Part shown: in pieces, positions 25,097 through 37,340 of the stretch
Numbering within the stretch: the stretch's first letter is position 1
Layout: each line of letters starts with the position of its first letter
NCBI GenBank assembly: GCA_965178125.1
Contig: OZ237759.1
Location: 620,001 to 684,000, forward strand
DNA: 64,000 nucleotides
Direction: 5' to 3'
Origin: Bilabrum cf. latius
Taxonomy: Eukaryota; Bigyra: Bicosoecida; Bigyra; Bicosoecida
Program-made: the position numbers and the translations under genes
The notes under the pieces: generated by a model
The model's database searches: none
Seen by the model: the letters and a program-made list of their open reading frames with translations, nothing else
Told to the model about the DNA's origin: nothing

Positions 25097-28000
25097 TTAG
25101 CCGCGTTTTGGCATCGCCCCCCACATGCGCATTCCCTAGGTATCTTGTTCTGCCATTTCGGGCAGGCTGAGCTCGATTTGTCGAGCCATCAATGCCTGGG
25201 TCTGGACTGCATTCCCAGGCTACGAGGGTTGCTTCAGAGCAGCAGTTGGGCTCGCAAGAGGCCCCAATGTGCCACTAGGATTCACAGCGGAGCTTACTGG
25301 TGCCGTGTGGTCTGCCTGCTGCGTCCCGTAACCACGCTTCTCTTGCGTTGCCTGGGGTCTCGTTGGTTTAGATGAAGCGATTGCTTTAGCTCGCAAGCGT
25401 TTCCGTTCCTACTCCAGCCTCTTCCCAGTCTTGGCAGCAGCTGCTGCCCAACTTGACTTGCCCTTGCTAGTCGGGCCACTAGCCTGAGGCGGGCTGGCAG
25501 CAAGCATCTCCGAGGCAATGGTATCGCGCTTGGTCTACTTCTTCTGCGGCTCGTGCGTCCCGCTGCTCTGGCTAGCCAAAAGCCTACCCGCGTAATCAAG
25601 GCCCTACTTGTCTGATGCGCACGGCTTTGCAAGCTTGCCTTGCAGAGATTCAATCGTCGCTGCCCTCCTCAGGCTCCTGCCGGCCTGCATAGACCTCAGC
25701 CCACTGGCAGTGCAAGCAGCCGGCATGCTGACATTAGGCCGGCCTGGCTTGTTCCCTTGCGCATTGTTCCCCAGCAGAATGGTGCTACCAGCCTTGCCGA
25801 CGAGCCCTCCCATGCAGGCAGCATACGTCACATAGAAGGCCCAGTGCGGGTCCTTCAGCATGGCACGCGGGTCGCACACCATCGCCAGCCCGAACTTGGC
25901 CCTGGACACAGCGACGTTGGTGCGGCGTGGATCCACCAAGAACCCCAAACCGCCACGCGTGCCGCATCGAACCGTGGACAAGACCACCAGATCCGCCTCA
26001 GTGCCCTGCAAGCCGTCTGCCGTTCCGACCCGCACTGCCTTGGACGGCTTCTTGCCAAGCTTGTCCTGCAGCTGGTCCCTGATCTGGCGCACCTGAGCCT
26101 TGTAGGGACTCACAACAGTAACGGTGGGCTGCGGGTGCTGCTCTGACAACTCCGCTGCTGATGGTCGCGGCCCACTGCTGCCAGCACTGCCAGAGTGGAT
26201 ACCCCCTATAGAGAGAGATTCGACTAGGTCTGCCACGATCTCTGCCTCACGCCGATTGCTGGACGACACCGACGCGCCCTTAACTATACCGCCGTCCTGC
26301 ACACACACGACTAGCATGGGCAGCCTCTCTACTGCTACTGGACGCACGCGCGGATCATCGCTCCCTGTACCGCTCGACGGTCCGCCTGATGGGAGTGCGT
26401 CACCTGCCTGCGGCACTGCCTTCATTGAAGCACGGGCATTGCGCACAGCCTCCAACACAGCTATCCCGAGCTCTGGAGACATGGCGCACAGATGAAGAAC
26501 GAGGCGTGCGGCGGGGCCAAACGATTCCGGGTCCAGCTGAGCACCTGCGGACAGCAGCGATGGCAGCTCTGCAAGCTCAGCATCAGTCAGCGCCGGCACA
26601 CGTCCACTGAAGTGACATGCCTGGGTCGCAAGCATTTCCTGGATTACCATACAGCTCTTGGCCTGCCCCGGGTCGCGGCATGCCAGCGCACCAGTCCGCA
26701 GTTTGGCGCCTTGTGCCCCGAATGCAGACCCGACGAACCACGCAGACCGGACGGATCCTCCGTAGTCGCAATAGCTCCACGCCAACAGGGCAGGTACGCA
26801 GCGAAACGACTGCGTCAGCTGTACAACATGACGAGGACCACTAAAGCCGCCATCGTCAGCACTGCCTTCGTCCGACAGCTCCGTGGATAGCACGGCAGCA
26901 TCATCCCAAGCAGCTTGCGCCCCGCCCGCGCTAGACTTCATGCGGCGCATCAGGTCCAATGTCCGTGCACTCGTGTCCGCACAGCCGACATCTAGACTCA
27001 CGGACGACTTAACCGCAGGCAAGATCTTCTCGATCGCGCCTCCTGCGATCGGCAAGGCTGACACTCCCACAAGTTGCTCGATGAGCGAGATCCCGCCCCC
27101 CGCTGCATTGCTGAACCCACACTTGAGAACAGGCCCCAGCTGTCTGGGATCTCCCGCCAGCAGCAGAGTGGGCAGCTGCAGGTCTACAGCGCTCCTACAC
27201 CTTTGCTTTACGGTTGCGACCAGGTAGGCCATCAACAAGATGGGCACCAGCTGCGCCTGCCGCAACTGACTCGCTTCATCGACGACGATGTAGTCGAAAT
27301 CCAAGCCCTCGCACGCCTTTGCGTCTGATTTCGATGCTGCGTGAAGTGCTCGGAACAGCCACTTGCTGGCGGTGTCCACAGTCGCAGCTACCAGCCTAGC
27401 GCTGCCCATCTCCTCCGGATCGACCAAATCCGCCCTGCACACCTGCTACAGAACAGCGGCTTGGTTGCCCCCCCCCTGCTGAGCAGCAGCCTAGGGGGAG
27501 CGGGACCCAGCCACGGCCCTGTAGACCAATCCCTTGATGCCTTCATCTCGCAGCAGGCCAGCCTTGCTCAACCTCGTGATTGTCTTGGTGAGCATCTGCT
27601 CCACGGCGAAGTTGGTCTGCCCAAGTATCAGCACGCGCGGCTTGTCGGGACTCGCCGCGAGGTGCGCCAGCAGTGCGGACACAGTGGTAGTCTTGCCAGT
27701 CCCCGGGGGTCCAAACAGCACCGATACCGTGGGCCGCTGCAGCGTCATTCCAACTAGGGCCAGCTGCTCCTGGTTGAGTCCTTGAAGGGCACTTGACGTG
27801 CCATCTCTGTCGCACTGTGCCTTAGCGAAAGCAGCCAGATCGGTGACGCTGTTGCCGACTGAAGCATCGCTGGCTGCATCATGCAGCTCAGTCGAAACTA
27901 GTGGCACCGATTCTGGTATTGACAGAGCTGCTTGCAGTGCCGCTGCTGCAACGGACTAGGACGCCGATGCTACTGGCAGTGCCTGACTTTCCTCCACCTC

Positions 28001-29959
28001 CTTCTCGTTGTGCACCGAATTCAAACCACGGGTGGATGGTGTTGCCTGACTGCAAAAGGGTTTCGCTTGGGGAGCGAACACCTCTTGCAGTGCAGGCAGC
28101 ACCATCCTGACCCTGGTCCTTAGACGATGCTCGGATCCGGATTCCGGATTGCCCATGTCCATGCCTCCATTTGGCCAGTACAGCCTTTCAAACGCTGACT
28201 CTGCGAATCTCTCGTCTGGCACTGAGACACCACGGGCTGAGCCTGCGGCGTCACTAGTGCGATCCCCGGCGTGGCTTTCGCGCCGATCACGGGCGGAGTC
28301 GGACTCTGATTCTGAAGAAGCCGCTAGGATCAACCGCATTGCATCCCGACGGGCTTGGTGCACCTCCCGAACCTGGGTCTACGTAATGGAAGCAAAAATC
28401 GTAACCCCGGTACGTCTGCACTGCTCCAGCTTGGCTTTGAACCGGTCCTGGTCTTTGTTGGGGCGCTTGAACCCGACGAGAACTGTCCCTATTCGACCTC
28501 CTCCTGGTGCTGCCAATGCTGAAGCCTTACGGGTCACCATATCGAACTTGGCCAGAGTCTAGGGCGTTCCCTCTGCCACTTCTTCGTCCTCCGCATCGAA
28601 AAAGTACATTTCAACGAGAAGGTGCACCTCCTTCTTGTTGCTGGCTTCGTCCCACCAGGCCGGCAGGGTCTTCATCAGAACTTGACCCAGGCGAAGCTCG
28701 ACCTTTTTGTTGCCTGCTCCTTGATGCTACTTGCCGCCGAATTTGCTCCGTGCAGCCGATGCGCCCGCTCCGGCATGTGCCCGTGTAGCTGGGGGCATCA
28801 TTATCGACCTTTTCGTGGTCGCACCAGCACCTGCTGCATCGCTGCCGTGCGTTGACTGAGGCGACACGTAGAAGCCGAGCACTTCTGCTCCATGCATTGC
28901 AGATTGCGTGTACTTTCGGTACTCCGTCGCGTACTCAATATCTTCGACCAAGGACTGCACCCGGGTCACGTGCAAGAGGTCTCGTCCCGGCCCTTTGAAC
29001 GCGCCCTCCTCCAGCAAGGCTTCAATCGCCAGCGGTTGGATCGCATGGTCTCCCCCCTTGCTGCCTCGAAGCTGGTCCTCCTCGATCGGATCCAAGGCGA
29101 GAAGGCCATCGTGTGGGATGGAGTCTCCTCTACGCTGCATCTTATTCACCTCCATTCGACGACGATTCAGCTCCTTGCTGCTGAGCTCCCTGAAGCACTG
29201 CATGAACTTGGCGCCCTCCCGTGGTGCGGGGACGAGACCGGCCGGCGCCTGAAGCAGAGCCGCAGCGTGCGCGATCGTCAGTGTTTTTTCCTTTAGACCC
29301 TTCGACGGCTTGAAAGAAAAGACACCCACAGCCGCAGCAGTCGCTGCGGCTTCTGCGCCGTCCTCGCCCTCCTTGTCCTTGTTATTCTGCCCCGCCAGAA
29401 TCTCGACAGCCTCCTCCAGGCATCGCACCTTCTTACCCTCATCCTCGCTGAGCAGCTCAAGGCAAACCTCGCCAAGGCAGATCCAGCGCGACGTTGAACT
29501 TGCTTGCCCCTAAATACTCCACCGATACGTGGTCACTGGCGGCATGGGAGCACCAGTTGGAGCATCGCGAAGGATATCCTGCTCTCTGATTGCCACCAAG
29601 CAAGTGAAGCTCTCCACAGCACAGCAGGTCTCCTTTATGTCTTGAATAATAATCCGTACCTGCTCGCGATCCAGATCATCAGCCATGTCCGGGGCCTGCT
29701 GCGGACGCACGGCGCTTACGTACACCTGTGGACGCGCCTTGCCTCGCTTTCCCCCCCTTCCCTTTCGCGAGCGTGCGTCAGCACACGCAGCCAAAGCAAC
29801 ATCAATATCATTGGAAATCCAATGATACTACGCTACTCGCCACTGGGAGCGGCCTGACTCCTAAATGCCAAGCACTTCGCATTGCGAACGGTCTGGACGT
29901 TCTAACTGGTTCAGGGCCTTTCGTACCGTCTTAGTGACCTTAGCCGGCGCAGTCGGCAT
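25097..29959 (-). CDS. UPF1-like superfamily 1 helicase
   Basis: A single 4.86-kb frame from ATG 29959 to TAA 25097-25099 (1,620 residues) with about 13 TAG codons. The helicase core is complete and in order: Walker A GPPGTGKTTT (~residue 748), Ia LILGQTNFAVEQML, II IVVDEASQ (~895), III LLAGDPRQLGP, IV LTQSFRCVPALLA, V VVSPYKAQVRQ then GTADGLQGTEADLVV, VI RRTNVAVSRAK (~1348). This is the UPF1/SMUBP2/MOV10-like SF1B arrangement, acting on RNA or DNA in 5'-3' direction in known members. The N-terminal ~700 residues are unassigned, and the C-terminal ~250 are basic and low-complexity. Two TAGs lie inside the core between Ia and II, so a stop reading would destroy the enzyme. The specific subfamily is not resolved. 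Confidence 0.9.
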
Positions 29960-30277
29960 AGTTATCAAATAACTTGCCTAGTAGTGGGGAAAACAGGGTT
30001 GGGATGCTAGATCCGAAGAGGACCTATGCGGGGATGCTTCCCTGGATCTTTCCAAAAAATGAAACTCTATATCATAAAAAGCTCAATTCGCACGCCATTA
30101 TCACGTCACGTTGACGAAAAGCAACATCTCTAAAAGAGCCATTCTCTTGTACTTATCGGCGCTAGAAGTGGAAACCTTGATGTATTTTAAATAGTAAACA
30201 GTTTGCATAGCTCAATGTGGCCTTGCCGGCAAGATCCGCAAGATCCAAAAGGTCCACCGATTCGAAGGCGGATAAAC
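29960..30277. other. Intergenic
   Basis: This lies between the helicase start and the end of the next minus-strand gene. It is AT-rich at 30050-30140. Nothing coding is seen. Confidence 0.5.
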
Positions 30278-32107
30278 TCACAGCTCCTCCTACTCCTGCC
30301 ACAGGAACGGCTGCGGCACCGTGCGGAACCGCGTGGCTTGCGCGGCGCCCTTCGGCTGGGTAATCCAGAGGCCGGCACTGCTCACAGAGGAAGCCAGGCT
30401 GGCGTCGCTGGGCGCGGCGGGGCCAGGCCGGGACCGCACGGATTCCGGCAGCTCGATCGCTGCAGCAGCAGGGAATGAAGAAGAAGGCGAACCAGGCGGG
30501 GCCCACACCTCTCCGTCCGGAATCGTAATCACGGTGGTGCTGTTCGAGTCCTGGGGGTTGAAGACGGTCAGCAGAAGGTCCTTGCCCTGCTTGGTCGCGT
30601 ACTGGGTGGGTGACGAGTGCGCTCCCACAGCAGACAGGTCCGGCGTGAACCGCCAGACTGTTCCCTCAGGAGTGTTGGTCCCCGTGAGCAGGTAGGACTG
30701 AAGCCAGTCCAGCAGGCCGTTGTTCTCTGGCAGCCAGCGCCTGGAGGCCTTGCTGCAGCCTGCCACAGCGCTCAGCTCCACCAGGGTTGCCGAAGTGATG
30801 TCGTTGTCCTGGGGGCTAGCGGGGCACAGCTTGGGCTCCTGCGGCTTCTCGCACGGGTTGAAGTAGAGGAAGCCGTCGTTCGGCATGAGGCCCAGGTGCA
30901 GCAGGATCTCCTGGTAGTAGTCCGTGTTGGCGGTCGGGTTCGGTGCGGCGTCCCCAGCGAAAGACCGGTAGGCCACCCACGGCTTAAATCGGAAGTGGGG
31001 CGCCGCCAGCACGTACATCCTGGCGTTGAGGATGTTCTGCCGCAGCGCGTTGAATGGGGTCCAGAGGTACTCATAGTCCGCTCCCAGGTTCGAACCCGAC
31101 TGGCCGCCGGGCATTCCCCTTGTCTCAGCTATTTGTTTCACGGCGTGGGTCATTCCCGGAAAGTACGGTCCGCTATAATTGTGGAACCACCCGTAGTACT
31201 CGTTGGCCTGTGAGTCCCCGACCACCATAGGCCCCAGCTTGTCCAGTTCCGCATTGGGCGCCACGCATTCGAGGAAGCCGTTGAGCCCCGGAGCGCAGTA
31301 CTTGTGGGCGGTCTGCCCGAATCCGTAATCGCTCAAGTGGGCCTCCTTGTTCCCTGCGCTCTGGGAGGCCTCCCAGAAGGACTCGTTCGAGTAGGCCGCC
31401 GCCCGGGCCGTCTGCACGTAGTCCCACGCCAGGGAGTTGTTGTTGAAGCCGTTCGTGACGTTCACCTGCATGGCCTTCTCTAGCCAGCCTGGGGAGGAGG
31501 TGTCATTCGGGGTGATGAATCCGGCGGCCTCCATCAGCTTAAGCACTTCGGGGAATCGGCTGTCACGCTCGATGGCTTGGAACCGCGCGGAAATGCACTC
31601 CGGGGTCGGGCCTGGGTTCAGGTACACGGAGAAGATGTCCATGCCCTCCTCCACGTCGAGAACCATTTCATCGTACTCGCCCCCGGCTGCCTTGTAGGCC
31701 TTGAGCCAGGTTTCGTGGTTCTGACGCGTCACGTCCGCGGCGTGGCCCCACCAGATGGAGAAGTTGCCGTGCCTGCACGGTGCACCGGGCGGAAGGATGT
31801 TGTCTTTCGGGTGTGTTGAAATGTGAGCATTCTGTCCTGAGAATAGAGGTCGCCTGCCAGGAACATACAGGTCCGAGTTGTTTCGCATGGTCTCGATCGC
31901 TTTCTGAACTGTCTCGGTGAGGTTGTAGTTCTCGGTTCGATAGTACAGCTCGACATCTGCCCGAACCATAGGGACCAAATTATTGTTCTTCAAAGCCGCT
32001 GTAGCATTGAATGGGTTCCATGCCACGGCCCAGTGCTCGTATGCGTCGGATCCACTGCAACGCGTCGAAGGGCCGCCAAATGCAACTGAGGATACGGCAG
32101 CAATCAC
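30278..32107 (-). CDS. Secreted, heavily N-glycosylated protein, possibly a glycan-active enzyme; start missing
   Basis: The frame ends LWQE-[L]-EEL then TGA 30278-30280, with one TAG at 30290. It is open up to a TGA just above 32107, with no ATG in between, so a first exon (probably the signal peptide) is missing or an unusual start is used. The ~609 residues carry many N-glycosylation sequons (NATA, NLTE, NFSI, NVTN, NESF, NYSG, NSTT) and scattered Cys, typical of a secretory protein. Phrases such as EMVLDVEEGMD and WWGHAADVTRQNHE suggest a catalytic barrel, but I do not recognise the family. A fucosidase gene is nearby, which fits a glycan-related locus only as inference. Confidence 0.65.
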
Positions 32108-32416
32108 TTGCGATGCTAAAGGCGCACCGACCCCGTACTTTCGTGATTGATTTCATATTATATCAGTTCGGATCGTTCTTTGGAGATATTTCGTAGGAAA
32201 TAAGGAGAAAATCCGCATCTAGGCCTAGGGATCTGCCATTTTTTTGTGATCCGGATGAATACGAACCGCCCCTGAATGCGGCATAATTCAAAGGCTGATC
32301 AATCAAAAAAAAAGTCTAATCGCAAACTGGACAGTCAAACAAAACCCTCTAACGCTGCATCTTGCAAAGATATTGACTGACTTGAACTCTACTACATAGC
32401 ATTAGATTCTGGCACG
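32108..32416. other. Divergent intergenic region
   Basis: This lies between the glycoprotein gene (-) and the membrane-protein gene (+). It is AT-rich. It probably holds both promoters and the missing first exon of the glycoprotein gene. Confidence 0.4.
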
Positions 32417-35107
32417 ATGACATCTTGGGTAGACGCTCTGTTTCCGTATGGGCCACCATTTTGGCATAGACTATTATTAATATATTCCTTGTCCATTGCC
32501 GGCATGCTGTGGTCCGAATTGGCCTTTTGGTCCGCCACCGAAGTTGCGTGGCCCCACACTAGCAGTACGTTTGTCCGATTCACGCAGCAGCTTGCCGTAG
32601 CTGGAGGCTACGCTGCGGGTACAGTAATTGCAATGGAAGTGATCGAGGCGTACGGCTCATTGATATTGAAGCTGTCCCCGTAGAGGAGCAACCCCGGCAG
32701 TGCATCATCGAGGCAGTTTCCCAGAAATGTCAGAGCAGTCGCGGGGCACGCGCCGGATGCTTCGATTACTGTTTCCATGGGCACGGCGCTACCTGATCGA
32801 GGTCGAGCAGATGGCGATAAATGTAATCCGCCAGAACCTGGGTCACCGGAAGCCATTCGATCAGCAGAGCGAGCAGGCGAGCACGATCCAGCTCGAGCAC
32901 CTGCCCTGGCAGTGGAGGAGGCGAGCGCAATCGAAGTGGCGTCGCTCGCTGGAGGGGGAAATCCCCGAGGCACGTCGAATCCACTCGGATACACCTCCAA
33001 CTATGCCCCTCAGTCCTCCTTTCAGTGGACGGCCCGCGGCACTCTGATCGTTGCCATGTGCGCCGGTGCATTGTATGGCTGGCAGGCGGAAGGAGCGCTT
33101 GTTGGCACCGTGTACGAGGCTCTGCCGTTCAGCATCGTGTCCACCGGAATCCAGTGGCACATGCTTGTGAGCATCTTGCTCGGCTGGGTGCTCGCTTCGG
33201 CAATGCTCGCTCATCCGTCGGGGGGTTTGGTCGCAAGCAGGTGCTGCGCCTGCTGCCACTGCTGCTGGTCGCAATGCGACGACGGCCCCGGCGTGCCCGG
33301 TGACTTTCAGTGGCAGACGTGCGGCGCTGATGTGATGAGTGAAGCGTAGCGACATCCGCGGCTGCTTGTTGCAACCGCCAAAGCAGGTCACGCGTTGGCG
33401 CCGGACCGCTCGTCGCCGACACCTACCATGGGCGCCGCGCAAAGCGGTTCCGCAGCACTGGGCGGGGACGAGGACAGGCCCCTCCTCGACGACACCGAGG
33501 AAAGCCCGCAGGCGGACTCGGAGCGGATATTAGGACCGAGCACAGCCGATGTACATCCCCGGGAGGTGCTGCTGGCTCTGGCATCGACGGGCCGCGCGGG
33601 CGGCTGGAGCCTGCCTGGGGTGGCGTGCACTGCACTGCAGTGGGTGCTGCTGGGCATGCTGTGGGGCTCATGGGCGCCGCAGTGGTTTCAAGACACGGGT
33701 CCGCCGGGGGAGAGCAGCTCCATTTCCAATTCCGGGTCATTGTCCGAGTCGTTGCTTCTCGGGTCGCGAATCGGCGGCTCCGGCAGCTGGGAGCTGGTTG
33801 AAACTGGATCGGGTTCCGCAGTGCGCGGCGCCTCTCTGGGGAACAGTTCCGCTGGCGGGGAGGATACGTACGATGTGCATCCCAACCTGTCCGCTGCACT
33901 GCAGTTCAATGCATTCGCGGTGCTGATTCCCATGGTCCTCATGCACGCAGCCATCGGCGCTCTGCTGGCATGCGCCGCTGATCCGATCCGATTTGTCCCC
34001 TCGTGGTGCATTGCACGGTCAATTTCTGCGAGTGGGCAAGAAGCCCCAGAAGAGCACTGCACTGCGGCGCTCTGGAGGTGCACAGTGCAGTTTTCGCAGA
34101 AGAGATACACCAGGGATAGTGAAGCTGGTGTGGCGAGTGACGGGGAACAACAGCAAGCAGCTGCATCCGGCAGCCTAGACGGTGCACGGGCAAGAGCGGC
34201 CGCCTCGCAGGCGGCATCCACAACCAGTGTGACAATCGTTTCCGCCTTCACCCCTTCCCTGGTTGAGCGACTGATATGGTACCTGTACATCGCCGCGCTG
34301 ATCGTGCTGCAGGGCATTGCAACGGGCGGGATCGCCATCGTGGTGTGGCCCGCCATCGTAGGCTTTGCCGTGTGGGTGGCATCCACGGAGGGTTCGCGAA
34401 GAACCTTCGCTGCGGGGGCGTGCGCATGCTGCCTCGGTGGGTACTGCGGCTGCGGGCCTACAGGCGCCCAGGGAGGCATGTGGGAGCCGGGCACCACCAG
34501 GCGATCGCACTCCGATCGACGCGAGGCATCACACCCAGGTGCATCGAATGGTGGTGCCTTTTCTGCTGGTGGTAGATCTGCAGCACCACCTGAGGCAGAT
34601 CCAAGTCAGGTTCAGCAGGAGGTGCAGCAGGGACACTCATAGCATGGTCAGGACCGGGGCCAGGACCAGGCGCAGAACGAGGAGGCGGAGATCGGGGGGC
34701 TGTTCGTGCTACTCCACGGGTGGATCGATGTGGTGGCGGCTGTGGTGGGATCCACCGGTGGAGTGGTCGCGACAGGATCGGATCAAGGATCGGATCGAGG
34801 GGATCGCGTGCTGGCCGCGCCGGGATCTTCACGAGCGCCCAAGACCTCGCAAAGGTATTCATGCGCGTAGCTGTGGATCGATCGAGGATTGGCAGCTGCA
34901 CTGTGCCTAGTGTGCTATTTGGGAGGGGCGGCGATCACGTACCACGCATGCCAAAACGTGTGGGCCGATGCACGGGAGAACGACGAGGCAGAAAACTGCC
35001 GGCCGTTTACCACGGGCACGCTGTACATTGCTCTGGACGTGTTCGCGGGTTGTTTGTTCTTCTTGGGTGCGATATCGGCCTGTGCGCGCAGGTGGTCGTG
35101 CTGCTGA
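32417..35107 (+). CDS. Polytopic membrane protein, unknown family
   Basis: ATG 32417 to TGA 35105-35107, 896 residues, with four TAG codons (32681, 33347, 34640, 34868). About ten hydrophobic segments are visible, including LLLIYSLSIAGMLWSELAFW, LVSILLGWVLASAML, FAVLIPMVLMHAAIGALLA, IAALIVLQGIATGGIAIVVW, ALCLVCYLGGAAI and LYIALDVFAGCLFFLGAI. They are separated by Gly/Ser/Asp-rich loops. The regular spacing of membrane segments across the TAGs supports one gene. I cannot name a transporter or receptor family. An AATAAA at 35134 lies shortly after the stop, only 50 bp before the next start codon. Confidence 0.7.
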
Positions 35108-35133
35108 CGGTTTGCATTAAATGAAGAAGAGGA

Positions 35134-35139
35134 AATAAA
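35134..35139 (+). terminator. Possible polyadenylation signal AATAAA
   Basis: An AATAAA 27 bp after the TGA of the membrane-protein gene. Whether this lineage uses AATAAA is unknown. Confidence 0.25.
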
Positions 35140-35184
35140 CGGCATTTTGCGGCAATGCGACTTCAGGGCGAGCATTTCGCATCA

Positions 35185-37026
35185 ATGCGCGCAGTATTTG
35201 GAATACTTTCTCTCGTTTCAATACATCATGCGTATGGCGGCATCATGGATGGCGCGTAGCTTTCCCTACAGTGGTGTGCAGCAACAGATCCCAACCAAAT
35301 GTTCGCCCTTGACGAGTCTAGTTCGTAGATACGCCATGAGCCGTCAGGCTTGTGCGTTTCGGCCCCGTATGGCTCTCCCGGTCATGTAACTCTTGAGCTG
35401 GAATAGTGTGATGCTAGCGATCCGGCGCAGACGTGGACGTATAATGCGAGCACAAGCGTGATTACGGGAGTGCCTCCTTCATCTTCGGGTGGCTGCTTGG
35501 CATGGAACACCTAGGGTGGTCCTGGAATTGAAGGAGTAAACAGTACTGTTGGACTCTGGACCTGCTCCTAGACTGGATTCAATTCCTACTTTGCCGCCGG
35601 TTATCCGTACAGCAACCACCTAGGAGCCAACTATACGACACCGAACAATGAGACGTTTAGCGGCCTGTGCGTGACAGCAACGCCTCTTCCTCCGTTACCA
35701 CTACCGACAATTGAGCAGGTCAAGTGGCAGGACGACTACATCGCGTGCTTCGTCCACTTCAACATGGGAACCGCTGCCGGCACGCAGGGCTGCAACTGCG
35801 CCGATGCTCCCCCCTCCATCGAGACCTGGGCCCCGGGCCACGTCAACACTGACGAGTGGATCGACACCGGCATTGCGATGGGTTGCAGCCGCTTCATCTA
35901 TACGGCCAAGCACTCCTGCGGCTTCTTGACCTGGGACTCGCAGGTCCCCGCCAGCACGTACAACTACTCTGTCGGTCACAACCCCAACCCCTAGGGGCAG
36001 CAAGATGTCGTGGCATCTTTCGTGAAGAGCGCGAGATCGAAAGGGGTGGGCGTGGGATTCTACTACTCTGTGGTCAGCAACAGCCTGCTGAACGTCTGCC
36101 GCGGAGTGGTGGGTCCAAGCCCCAAGCCAGGGCAGAGGCCAGTCACCCAGGAGCAGTACAACCAGATCGTGTTTAGCCACCTTCGGGAGCTGTGGGGGAA
36201 CTACGGTCCGCTGGACGAGATTTGGTTCGATGGTGGATACCCTGCGAGCATGAAGTCAGGCCTGCAGCAGCTCTTCAAGGAGCTCCAGCCGCGCGTGGTG
36301 GCCTTTGGTGCTGTGGACCTCATGCCCTCCCCTGTCCGGTGGGTGGGCACAGAGTCGGGATACGCGCCGTACCCCCAGTGGAGCGCGGGCACTCCCAGCG
36401 GGCAAGGCAGCCCCGAGGGCGCGCTGTGGCTCCCGGCCGAGACCGACTTCACGCTGCAGAACTATGACCAGTGGTTTTATAATCAGGGCGCCGGGGTTCG
36501 ATCCCCGCAGGAGCTCCGCAGCATGGTCGAGACGTCGGCGGGGCACAACACCGCGCTCATCATCGACATCGCGCCCATGCCCAACGGGTCTGTGCCGGTG
36601 GCACAGCAGCAGGCTGCCAAGGGCCTGGGCCAGTACCTGAGGGCATGCTACGGGCACGCTGCTGGTGTGACGAGTGCAAACGGGGAGCGCACGGTGACTC
36701 TCGATCTGCCCGGGTCATCCGGTGCGGGCATCGACCGGGTCATGGTGCGCGAGAACGTCACGATGGGTCAGCTGATCCGATCTTTCGAGCTGGTCGGGGT
36801 GACGAGCGGCGCCGCGCACGTATCCCTGTTCAACGGAACCTCGGTCGGCCAGCGGTACATCTCGGTCCTCCCGCAGCCCATGGACCTGGCTCAGGTGGTC
36901 ATGCGTGTGACGAGTGTGGATGGCCGCGCCCCACCGGGTGCCCCGTTCGTGCAGGAGCTGTCTGCGTTTGCGTGCGGTCAGGCGGCCAGTGAGCACGACG
37001 AAGAGATGGGGGGCAGCCTAGGCTGA
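35185..37026 (+). CDS. Secreted ricin-lectin / alpha-L-fucosidase (GH29) fusion
   Basis: ATG 35185 to TGA 37024-37026, 613 residues, single exon, six TAG codons. Residues 1-18 (MRAVFGILSLVSIHHAYG) are a clear signal peptide. Residues ~19-160 form a ricin-type beta-trefoil lectin (LSLQWCAATDPNQMFAL, IRHEPSGLCVSA, CDASDPAQTWTYN, GLWTC, SGLCVTA); five TAGs fall inside it. A Pro-rich linker leads to the GH29 domain: DDYIACFVHFN, AKHSCGFLTWDS, GFYYSVVS and IWFDGG, whose Asp near residue 349 is the expected nucleophile. The sixth TAG (35992) lies inside the catalytic domain. GH29 enzymes remove alpha-L-fucose from glycans outside the cell or in lysosomes. The lectin probably targets the enzyme to its glycan. 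Confidence 0.9.
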
Positions 37027-37340
37027 CTGCGTCACAGCAAAAACTCCGCTGACCGCCAGCGCGGATACTCAGCGAGTCTGCGCTTGCATACAGCACTGCA
37101 TGTTCTACTGCAGTACTCTGCGAAACCAAATCACTGAATCAGACATGTTGCCGTCGAAACATTTGCATGAGCCGTAGATCTAAGCCGTGTGTGCCAGGGG
37201 TAACGTGTTATTTCTGATTTCACGATGGGGGAGAGTCTAGGCCTGCTCTCTTCCAGTCTCGATCAAGCTTCAAGCCAGGCTTTCACCTCGTTGGTAGCCA
37301 ATTAGGTGCTGTACGCTTTTCGTTTATTGGTATTGTGAAC
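37027..37340. other. Intergenic
   Basis: This lies between two tandem + strand genes. No coding feature is seen. Confidence 0.5.

Noticed and set aside
35992-35994. Explaining in-frame TAGs as lying in unrecognised introns
   Set aside because: Most have no nearby GT...AG pair in suitable phase and sit inside contiguous domains. One apparent TAG (~24846) is better read as an intron acceptor and was treated so.
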